A DNA stretch of 64,000 nucleotides, taken from NCBI RefSeq assembly GCF_012184385.1, contig NZ_VSRL01000001.1, positions 62,001-126,000 on the forward strand, given 5' to 3'. Positions within the stretch are counted from its first letter, which is position 1. Every line of letters starts with the position of its first letter. A program made the position numbers and the translations under genes. The notes below the pieces were generated by a model. That model was not told the DNA's origin and ran no database searches. It saw only the letters and a list, made by a program, of their open reading frames with translations. This DNA is from Lentzea indica (GTDB lineage Bacteria > Actinomycetota > Actinomycetes > Mycobacteriales > Pseudonocardiaceae). Positions 57,871-64,000 of this stretch are shown here, in pieces.

Positions 57871-58070
57871 CGAACTGAGTGGGTCTCCCGCCTTCAAGGG
57901 ATTGGCCTGGCCGTTCAGGCATGTTCATGGAGGTTCTTTACGCTGGTCAGCGGCTCCATAGGGAAACGACTGAACCCTCGTGAACGACCACGTATGAGAC
58001 TGCCCTTGAGACTGCGGCAGTCCGCTATGGACTGTCGGCAAAGCGTCCGAGCAAGTCGCCTCATCCGCTA
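57871..58070. other. short gap with a diverged copy of the 55.2 kb small-gene segment
   Basis: 57984-58023 repeats the TTYETA-coding segment found at 55218-55257, but no intact frame or ribosome site is present. Otherwise empty. Confidence 0.45.
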
Positions 58071-58340
58071 CTACTTCCGCGCTGGCGAGTCGGTTCGCGG
58101 CTTAAGAGCGTCTTCCATCACCCACTGAGAGACTCGGACGCCACCCTGGTCACCGGCCTTCACGGCGAACTCGACGTAGCCGACCCAGTGGCCAGTGGTG
58201 GTCAGGTGCCACAGCCGTAGCTCACCGGGGACGGTGCCCTGCATGTCCAGTGCATCCGGAACGAACCGACGCGGCCGGCTGATGCGCCACACCGTGCCCA
58301 GGTCCACCCACACTGGTTGAGGTGGATGCACTCGACGCAA
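58071..58340 (-). CDS. small hypothetical protein with a LexA box upstream
   Basis: 89 residues from a TTG at 58340 preceded by AGGGG. Beginning RRVHPPQPVWVDLGTVWRIS, it continues RRFVPDALDMQGTVPGELRL and WHLTTTGHWVGYVEFAVKAG, a compact beta-rich protein. A longer frame reaches 58445 but would read through the LexA-type box at 58384-58399, so I favour the internal start. Function unknown. SOS control is inferred from the box. Confidence 0.5.
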   Translation of the reverse strand: MRRVHPPQPVWVDLGTVWRISRPRRFVPDALDMQGTVPGELRLWHLTTTGHWVGYVEFAVKAGDQGGVRVSQWVMEDALKPRTDSPARK

Positions 58341-58383
58341 GTAGCCCCTACCAGGCGGCTCTGCACCCTTGAGCCCGCGATCA

Positions 58384-58399
58384 CCGAACACATGTTCGA
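58384..58399. promoter_or_regulatory. LexA/SOS box
   Basis: CCGAACACATGTTCGA differs from the actinobacterial SOS box TCGAAC-N4-GTTCGA only in the first base. It lies 44 bases upstream of the TTG start of the minus-strand gene. Confidence 0.65.
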
Positions 58400-58503
58400 T
58401 TATGACACCCGACGAGGCATCCCGATTCCGCAACCATAGGGCCATTTATGCTGTTCAGGTGCCTTGTTGAGCACGTGTCCACACACCCGATCAATCGCGA
58501 GCC

Positions 58504-59292
58504 TTAGGGCGTCCAGAGGGTTCTTGCTTGGCAATACGCCCCAGCAACAGGGCATGACCAGGGATCGAAATCGCGAGTCAGGTGTGCCCCGATGAATTCC
58601 CTATTCTTTCCATAGTCAGGCACGAGCCACCTGCCCAGCAACCATGCAGTTACGTCGGCAGCACCAGCCCCGCGCAGTGTCAGCGCGGCTGACTGAATGC
58701 GCCCGCCTGACGTCCACGTGTCGTCGACGAGCAGCACATGTTTACCTCTGACATCAAGTGGATTCAGAAGGGCAAAGCGATCACGTCGTACCTCACGCCT
58801 GTCGCCACCTTGGTTCGGGCTGACCAAGAGCTTCGTAATCGGCAAGCCAAGATTGGCATTATCGACGACGGTTTCGAGTGGATGCTTTCCGACCCGGCCA
58901 GCCGTGGATGGAACGGTGGCCACGACCGACGGATAGGTGCCTGTACGCATTCTTAGACACTCAAGGTGGACCGCATAAGAGAAGTTGAGGACCAGGGAAA
59001 GAAGCTTCGCCTGCTCGTCGCTTGCAGATGGCGACTTATAGGTGTGTAGCAGGTATCCGGACTGATGCCCCTTGACGCCATAAAAAACCGGCGCGACGGT
59101 GGAGGCAAGGCCAACTCCGTACGCTCTACGGTCCTGGTTGCACCTAAGGCAGTGCTGATAGCCATCTACCGGAGTGAAACAGTTTGCACACGTCACATTC
59201 GGAATATGGACGGTATTCCGTAGATAACCACCTGCCCGCTGCACGATGTGCCTCGCGAGCCTTCTGGCGACTTCCCTGTTGTCCGATGTCAT
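58504..59292 (-). CDS. ComF-like phosphoribosyltransferase
   Basis: 262 residues. A Cys4-type zinc motif (VTCANCFTP, then YQHCLRCNQDR) is followed by the PRTase fold; the PRPP-binding loop is HVLLVDDTWTSGGRIQSAAL (VLLVDD-T-TSGG), and ATVPSTAGRVGKHPLETVVD is the earlier segment. ComF proteins are linked to DNA uptake and repair in bacteria, with an unclear reaction. It starts with a 4-bp overlap after the DprA-like gene, so the two are co-translated. It may be part of a nucleotide- or DNA-related defence or recombination module. Confidence 0.85.
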   Translation of the reverse strand: MTSDNREVARRLARHIVQRAGGYLRNTVHIPNVTCANCFTPVDGYQHCLRCNQDRRAYGVGLASTVAPVFYGVKGHQSGYLLHTYKSPSASDEQAKLLSLVLNFSYAVHLECLRMRTGTYPSVVATVPSTAGRVGKHPLETVVDNANLGLPITKLLVSPNQGGDRREVRRDRFALLNPLDVRGKHVLLVDDTWTSGGRIQSAALTLRGAGAADVTAWLLGRWLVPDYGKNREFIGAHLTRDFDPWSCPVAGAYCQARTLWTP

Positions 59293-60269
59293 CGACTAAC
59301 CGGCAGCAGCGAGCCGACGACGTCATCCAAGCTGCGGGTTACGTGGCGTACGACCTTCATGACGTCATCGGTACTGGAGGCGACATAGACGCCAGGACGG
59401 GCGGCTAGCGTCTGCGCCCACTCATTCTTTTCCACGACAAGATCGGTGAGGATTACGGGACGGCCATGTTCAACAGCCATACGCGCTTGAGCGCGCGCTC
59501 CGCTTGTTTCTCCTGCTTCTACCACGATTGTGGCCTTACCGTATCCGCTCATGGTCGCATTACGCATTAGGAACGTGTGCTTCTGAGGTGGGGCATCTGG
59601 CCAGAACTGCGACATAAGGAGTCCGCTGTCCGCAATTTCTGCCTGAAGCTTAGAGTTAGCTGCCGGGTAGTTCCTATTTATGCCAGTGCCGATCACTGCG
59701 ACTGCGCGCCCGCCCACCCTAAGCGTCTCGGTGTGGGCTGCGGCATCAATTCCAGCGGCAAGGCCCGAGATCACGGTAATACCGCTATCCGCCAAGGTGC
59801 GAGCGAGATTGGTTGCTATCTCAAGCCCTCGCTCCGATGCTTTCCTCGATCCGACCACCGATACCGCTTGACTGTCTGACTCAAGCTTTCCTTTGCAGAA
59901 CAGGAAAGGTGGCGCTTGGTGAATCTCGCGCAGCTGTGCGGGATACTCGGGGTCGAGGAACGTTAGAAACCTCAGGCCAGCGTTCTCCCAGGCTGAAATA
60001 TCGGCACTTGCCTGCGCAATGAATTCACTGTCGCTGGAGTCGAAGAGCGCCGGGGGCGAGTGGCGTTCCCATACAGTTCGCGCACTGCCAGCCTCGGCGA
60101 CCTCGAGAACTATCTCGGGCCACTTTATTCCGCCTGGTCGCGCCCGCAAGAGGGCCACCAGCGCAGCTCGCTCTGCTTCGTTCCAGGTCGTCACGCCGCA
60201 CAGCGTACGGCTACCACTGTCTCGCGGAGCGAGCACAGACGTACTTCTGTCGGGTTGAGTCGTGCCCAT
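59289..60269 (-). CDS. DprA/Smf-like DNA-processing protein
   Basis: 326 residues. The Rossmann SLOG core is clear: AVSVVGSRKASERGLEIATN, SGITVISGLAAGIDAAAHTE, VAVIGTGINRNYPAANSKLQ and TFLMRNATMSGYGKATIVVE with ETSGARAQARMAVE. An N-terminal helical region (LRARPGGIKWPEIVLEVAEA) resembles the SAM-like part. Classic DprA loads RecA on incoming single strands; this shorter version lacks an obvious C-terminal winged helix. ATG at 60269 with AAGGGG upstream. It leads a two-gene operon with the ComF-like PRTase, 54 bases from a perfect LexA box. Confidence 0.88.
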   Translation of the reverse strand: MGTTQPDRSTSVLAPRDSGSRTLCGVTTWNEAERAALVALLRARPGGIKWPEIVLEVAEAGSARTVWERHSPPALFDSSDSEFIAQASADISAWENAGLRFLTFLDPEYPAQLREIHQAPPFLFCKGKLESDSQAVSVVGSRKASERGLEIATNLARTLADSGITVISGLAAGIDAAAHTETLRVGGRAVAVIGTGINRNYPAANSKLQAEIADSGLLMSQFWPDAPPQKHTFLMRNATMSGYGKATIVVEAGETSGARAQARMAVEHGRPVILTDLVVEKNEWAQTLAARPGVYVASSTDDVMKVVRHVTRSLDDVVGSLLPVSR

Positions 60270-60319
60270 CACACCCCCTTGGAGCCTTGCCGGGCAGGTT
60301 ACGCTACGAACTCCTAGTC

Positions 60320-60341
60320 TAATCGAACACGTGTTCGATTA
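60320..60341. promoter_or_regulatory. perfect LexA/SOS box upstream of the DprA-like gene
   Basis: TCGAACACGTGTTCGA (60323-60338) is a perfect match to TCGAAC-N4-GTTCGA, and the palindrome extends to 22 bp. Its position 50 bases before the start codon suits repression by LexA and release on DNA damage. Confidence 0.8.
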
Positions 60342-60509
60342 TTTGCTATGTGGACTCCACAGTCCAGTAGCTCCGCTCGCAGACCCCCAAGCTCATTGAA
60401 CCGACACGGCCCGCCGCTACGCTGGACTCCGACATCCTCGCCGGATGCGCGCCCCCGGTTCGGCCACCGGGGGCATCGGCGGGGACACATCCGGCGATGA
60501 GGTGGACCT

Positions 60510-61742
60510 ATGGTGACCTCGGGTTTTCCCGACCCTGCGCACACCACGATCGGGCAACGCATCAAGTGGGCGCGCGAACGCGCCGGGATGTCGCGCCGTG
60601 TACTCGGTGACCTGGTCGGCAGAAGCGCGGAGTGGGTGAAGGCAGTCGAGAACGGTCGCCTACAAGCACCGCGGCTGCCGATGTTGCTTCGCATCGCGCA
60701 CGCTCTGGGCGTGCAAGACCTCGCCGACCTCACCGGCAACGGCCACGCGGTCCCCGTCACCGTGTTCGCTGGCGAACGACACGCCGCGCTCACAGCCGTG
60801 CAAGCCGCCCTCACCGACTATCACCTCATCACCGACGCCACACCTCCGAGCGTCCCGCACCTGGCGGTGCGGTTGGAGCAGGCGTGGCAGATCCGGCATG
60901 CCAGCCCTGACCACCGCACGCAGCTCGGTTCCCTACTGCCTGGCCTGATCCGGGACGCGCAACGAGCCGTTCGCACCATCCGTGGCGAGGAACGCCGCGA
61001 CGCCCGCCGGGTTCTGGCCGGCGTGTATCGCCTTGCTGACTTCTACTGCGCCTACCAGCCCGCTCCGGAGTTGGTGTGGCTGGTCGCGGACCGGGCGATG
61101 CATGAGGCGCTGGAGGCAGACGACCCACTCGCAATCGGCGGCGGAGCCTGGGCAAAAGTCCAGGCGCTACGTGACGCTGGTCGTTGGGACGAAGCCCTGG
61201 ACGTCGCCGCGTTTGGCACCCGTGAGCTTGAGCCGTACCTCAACTCGGGCGATGAATGGCGCGGGATGTGGGGCGCGCTGAATGCCGAGGTCGCTTATGT
61301 GCACGCTCGCCGTGGACGACACGGGCAGGCGTGGGAAGCGTGGGAGTTGGCGGACAGGGTCGCGCAGCAACTGCCGCTCGGATATCGGCACACGCAGTCT
61401 TCGTTCAGCCGCTCGGTGATGGGCGCGCACGCCACGACCCTCGGAGTGGAGTTGCGGCGACCAGCTGAGGCGCTGCGTGCGTCGGATCGAACCGATCCGG
61501 ACACGATCGTTTCGGTGCCTCGCCGTGCCCGGCACCTGATCGAGGTGGCACGCGCACACGACCAGCGTGGCGACAAGCACGCCGTGTGGGCGTTGCTCAA
61601 CCGTTCGGAACGCACCGCCCCGGAGACGATCAAATACAACGGTTTCGCGCGGGAAATGCTGCTCGAACTGCGCCGGAAACCGCCGACCGGGCTGCGGCAG
61701 GACGTCCTCGATCTGTGCGAGCGGGTGGGTATCGCGGCTTGA
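60510..61742 (+). CDS. XRE-family regulator with TPR-like sensor domain
   Basis: 410 residues. HTH at about 8-70: IGQRIKWARERAGMSRRVLG, then RSAEWVKAVENGRLQAPRLP. Helical repeats follow (ALDVAAFGTRELEPYLNSGD, RHGQAWEAWELADRVAQQLP) to the end. It is a common actinobacterial type that controls a neighbouring gene in response to an unknown signal. It faces away from the DprA unit; the small gene at 61850 follows. Confidence 0.85.
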   Translation: MVTSGFPDPAHTTIGQRIKWARERAGMSRRVLGDLVGRSAEWVKAVENGRLQAPRLPMLLRIAHALGVQDLADLTGNGHAVPVTVFAGERHAALTAVQAALTDYHLITDATPPSVPHLAVRLEQAWQIRHASPDHRTQLGSLLPGLIRDAQRAVRTIRGEERRDARRVLAGVYRLADFYCAYQPAPELVWLVADRAMHEALEADDPLAIGGGAWAKVQALRDAGRWDEALDVAAFGTRELEPYLNSGDEWRGMWGALNAEVAYVHARRGRHGQAWEAWELADRVAQQLPLGYRHTQSSFSRSVMGAHATTLGVELRRPAEALRASDRTDPDTIVSVPRRARHLIEVARAHDQRGDKHAVWALLNRSERTAPETIKYNGFAREMLLELRRKPPTGLRQDVLDLCERVGIAA

Positions 61743-61849
61743 CCTGATCGGGTGGGGGTACAGGTTGTACCCCTTGGCATGTTGTGCCGGTCCTACGTTC
61801 CGAGCATGCGGCCGATCATCAGTGCGGATGGCGTAGCGGTGAGTGGGTC

Positions 61850-62215
61850 ATGACCCCGCTCACCGATGTTGAGGCAGTGAAGCTATTTCCCAGCCTTCAA
61901 CACCTGATCCTCATCCGTGACGCGGGCTGGATATTCCTTCCGATCGACGATCCCGGCGACCCCAACGCCGTACTCGACGCCGCGAGGATCTGGCCGGCCG
62001 GATGGCGTGACTGCATCCGTGTCCGGGCCGAGACCGATGCTCTCGGCCTACGCATCCGTGTTCCTGCCGACCAGCACACCGCACCCGAGATCGTGTGGGA
62101 ACGAAGCGGCACTCTCGACGAGGTTGTCCACGAAGTGTTGGCTCTTCCTGCGCCGGGCTCGCAGCTCGCACCCAACCTGGTCATCGGCACAGCACCGAAG
62201 CTGTGGACGCCGTAG
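61850..62215 (+). CDS. hypothetical protein after the XRE-TPR regulator
   Basis: 121 residues: FPSLQHLILIRDAGWIFLPI, then DAARIWPAGWRDCIRVRAET and LGLRIRVPADQHTAPEIVWE. A mixed fold with aromatic-rich core, no recognised family. The start ATG has a weak ribosome site. It is probably the output partner of the regulator, 108 bases upstream. Confidence 0.55.
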   Translation: MTPLTDVEAVKLFPSLQHLILIRDAGWIFLPIDDPGDPNAVLDAARIWPAGWRDCIRVRAETDALGLRIRVPADQHTAPEIVWERSGTLDEVVHEVLALPAPGSQLAPNLVIGTAPKLWTP

Positions 62216-62400
62216 CTGAGCGCCAGTTCGGGGCGGGAGTCTTCCGACCACTCATGCACGTCATCGCCCCGGACGCGCCACATATCCTCTTCAACGGGAT
62301 ACCTCTGTGGTTCGCCGCGTGTGGTGCGGTTTGCGTGCCCGTTCCTCGACCTCTCGCGGGCCGTCAACTGTGCCAGAAGTGCTCGGCACCACAAGGGCTG

Positions 62401-63339
62401 TCAACGGCGGCGGAGCAGCTCGTCCATCGTGTCGGCGGCGACCACGCACCTGAAGCCCGTGTCGTCGTCCTTCATCGTTGCGTTGGCGTCGTTGAAAGAC
62501 GACGGAGTGGCCCGGTTGAACGGACTCGTCCAGGCGCCGCCCTTGAGTTCGTGGCGACCGGGCTTGGTTTCGGTCGAACACCACTCCCAGACGTTCCCGC
62601 ACATGTCGTACACGCCGTACGGGCTAACACCGCTCTGGTAGTTGTCGCGCGCCGTCGTCTGCCCAACGCCGTTCTCCCGGACGTTGCACTTGGCCGGCGT
62701 CGGCTGGTCGCCCCATGGGTAGACCGTCCCGCGTGTTCCTCGCGCGGCCTTCTCCCATTGCTGGCCCGTCGGCAGCGTCTTCCCCGCCCACGTGGCGTAG
62801 CTGTTCGCGTCGTCCCAAGTCACGAAGACCACTGGGTGGTCCTTGATATCGGGAGGGCACTGCCCATCCGGCCAGTGATCCGGCGCCTGATGTCCAGTTG
62901 CAGCAACAAATCGTGCGTAGTCCTCATTGGACACGGGGAACACGTCAATGTAGTAGCCGGGCAGCCAGGCGGGGGTGTTGCTAGGTCCACCGAGGAAGAC
63001 GCTTCCTTCCACCATGATCATGGCGCTTCCATCGGTTGGGTGGTGGACTTGGCCGCTCCCGATCGGCTCGACCTGCGCCTCTTGCTCTCCGGTGCTGACC
63101 ACCGAGTCGCCGACCAGGAAGGCAAACCGCGCATGGGTGTCGGGGTCGCTGCGGTTCAGGCAGGTATCCAGCGCTGCCTGATTCACGGGCCGCGGCTGGA
63201 TGTTCTCGCGGCCCGCCTCCCACTTCGAGACCATGCGCTCGCTCACGCCGAGGTGGGCAGCGAACTCGCGAAGACTCATGCGCATTGCATCGCGTAGGGC
63301 GCGAACCTCCACGCCAGTCCAGCGGTGCACTGTCGGCAT
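62401..63339 (-). CDS. HTH / FGE-sulfatase-fold fusion protein
   Basis: 312 residues. An N-terminal XRE HTH (VRALRDAMRMSLREFAAHLG, VSERMVSKWEAGREN) is joined to a SUMF1/FGE-type domain from about residue 105: IMVEGSVFLGG, YIDVFPVSNEDYARFVAATG, PVVFVTWDDANSYATWAGKT, LPTGQQWEKAARGTRG, PYGVYDMCGNVWEWCST and LKGGAWTSPFNRATPSS. This fold occurs in formylglycine-generating enzymes and EgtB-type iron enzymes, but such small HTH-linked forms may be regulatory. GAGGGGAAG precedes the ATG. A 3' relic of a paralog is at 52200-52382. Confidence 0.85.
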   Translation of the reverse strand: MPTVHRWTGVEVRALRDAMRMSLREFAAHLGVSERMVSKWEAGRENIQPRPVNQAALDTCLNRSDPDTHARFAFLVGDSVVSTGEQEAQVEPIGSGQVHHPTDGSAMIMVEGSVFLGGPSNTPAWLPGYYIDVFPVSNEDYARFVAATGHQAPDHWPDGQCPPDIKDHPVVFVTWDDANSYATWAGKTLPTGQQWEKAARGTRGTVYPWGDQPTPAKCNVRENGVGQTTARDNYQSGVSPYGVYDMCGNVWEWCSTETKPGRHELKGGAWTSPFNRATPSSFNDANATMKDDDTGFRCVVAADTMDELLRRR

Positions 63340-63394
63340 TGCACACTTCCCCTCGGAGAACCTCCGAGTGAGCCTAGCTCGCCGATAGCTTCTC

Positions 63395-64000
63395 CTATAC
63401 CGGTTCGGCCGGAATGTCGGCATACAGCTCCCTCAACTCCTTCAAGGCGGTGTGCGTCTCGGACGGCCACTCCGTCGCGTCGACCGCCGACACCGCTCGA
63501 ACGCCGGTTGCAGCGTTGGTTGCGAAGGCTGCGTCCATGCCCGGAAGGTCAGACAGCGTCAGTGGCTCCGTCACGATCTGCTCGTCCAATTCCTGGTTGA
63601 GCAGTGTCATCGTGATGCCAGTGAGGTACGCCGATCGAGGCCAAATAATGCGGCCCTCGCGGACAAAGCCGATGTTTGACGTGGCAATCTCGGAGATTGT
63701 GCCATCAGGGTTGAGAAAAAGAACGTCGTCAAAGCCTTCTCGCTGTGCCGCCCTGCGGCGCTGCATAGGACCCAAAAGCCCGACGTGCTTCACGGACGGC
63801 ATGTCACGTTGGTACGCAGCTGCTTGAAGTCGCCAGGGTGCTGGCGAGCCGCTCGCGGCCTGGCGGTGCGTGACCAGCACATGGGGGTGCGCGTCGCGTC
63901 CGATAGTCCCCAGGTCCAGGGCAGGATCGAAGACCGTAACCCGAACGACCACACGACCGCCCGTCTGCTCACCGAGGGCCTTCCGCACGTAACCGCGAAC
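63395..64000 (-). CDS. class-IV aminotransferase (partial, runs off the window)
   Basis: The N-terminus lies beyond the right end. The ~200 visible residues fit the aminotransferase class IV (BCAT/D-amino acid aminotransferase/ADC lyase) family: SVKHVGLLGPMQRRRAAQRE (K of the KH stretch is usually the PLP lysine area), DDVLFLNPDGTISEIATSNI (E in SEIATSNI is the family motif), and FVREGRIIWPRSAYLTGITM. The exact substrate cannot be given. It is in the same orientation as the HTH-FGE gene, 55 bases upstream of it. Confidence 0.85.
   Translation of the reverse strand, partial: VRGYVRKALGEQTGGRVVVRVTVFDPALDLGTIGRDAHPHVLVTHRQAASGSPAPWRLQAAAYQRDMPSVKHVGLLGPMQRRRAAQREGFDDVLFLNPDGTISEIATSNIGFVREGRIIWPRSAYLTGITMTLLNQELDEQIVTEPLTLSDLPGMDAAFATNAATGVRAVSAVDATEWPSETHTALKELRELYADIPAEPV

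Noticed and set aside
62095-63297. A 400-codon plus-strand frame opposite the HTH-FGE gene
   Set aside because: It is the antisense of a gene with strong HTH and FGE motifs and has no ribosome site or recognisable domains.
1-64000. CRISPR arrays, rRNA genes and insertion-sequence transposases
   Set aside because: No regularly spaced repeats, rRNA segments or transposase motifs were seen; the repeated DNA found is short or belongs to pentapeptide coding.

Overview
The window is GC-rich, actinobacterial accessory DNA. The evidence is an Lsr2 nucleoid protein, PadR and XRE regulators with TPR tails, DUF6461 and DUF3846 proteins, a replication-relaxation protein, LexA boxes of the actinobacterial type (TCGAAC-N4-GTTCGA), and frequent GTG/TTG starts with 4-bp start/stop overlaps. 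A Pseudonocardiaceae-like host is my best guess, but no ribosomal or other taxonomic marker is present. Strand switches, orphan gene ends, tRNA 3' fragments, frameshifted genes and mobile-element functions point to a genomic island or a region of stacked integrations rather than core chromosome.

Layout. 0-13 kb is a patchwork of small conflict and regulatory genes: a DUF3846 protein; a TIR-domain membrane protein with an unknown partner; a toxin / HTH antitoxin / SecB-like chaperone operon (4061-5519); a YjzC-like mini-protein; an XRE regulator; and Lsr2. 12.8-17.4 kb holds secreted or anchored proteins, a NucA/NucB-type nuclease followed by DUF6461, a truncated DUF6461 copy, and an alpha/beta hydrolase. 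17.4-21.7 kb has an HTH-NBR1-Ig regulator and a putative membrane-lipid module (WecB-like epimerase, CDP-alcohol phosphatidyltransferase, TVP38/VTT membrane protein, PlsC acyltransferase). 21.7-27.9 kb has an excisionase-like HTH protein, a large XRE regulator, and a divergent six-gene operon joining three apparent non-enzymes (Cys-rich mini-protein, serine-less resolvase fold, degenerate RsbW-like ATPase fold) to a sugar-type oxidoreductase, a DegT aminotransferase and a NUDIX hydrolase. 28-33 kb is a cluster of three PadR-type regulators with membrane partners and palindromic operators. 33-37 kb is a three-gene operon of unknown function with a membrane protein and a beta-propeller. 37.4-40 kb has a vWA lipoprotein, a membrane protein and a cytosolic vWA protein, followed by a frameshifted MT-A70 methyltransferase.

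40.7-49.4 kb reads as an integrative mobilizable element: VirD4/TraG-like ATPase, replication-relaxation protein, N4-cytosine-type methyltransferase, ArdA antirestriction protein, ribbon-helix-helix protein, serine-less resolvase-like protein and a large serine recombinase. The recombinase reading frame runs into a tRNA-Val 3' fragment. From 49.4 to 58 kb there is a tRNA graveyard: a tRNA-Pro 3' fragment, a 22-bp att-like direct repeat exactly 2,900 bp apart, a possible third tRNA remnant, two pentapeptide-repeat membrane proteins, a TPR NTPase and several gene relics. 58-60.4 kb carries a DprA-like plus ComF-like phosphoribosyltransferase operon with a perfect LexA box upstream. The right end has an XRE-TPR regulator, an HTH-FGE fusion and a partial class-IV aminotransferase.

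The most interesting points are the SOS-box-controlled DprA/PRTase operon, the toxin-antitoxin-chaperone operon, the three serine-less resolvase-fold proteins, the 23.7-27.9 kb operon, the stacked tRNA fragments, and three cases where a complete gene coexists with a 3'-end-only relic of a paralog.
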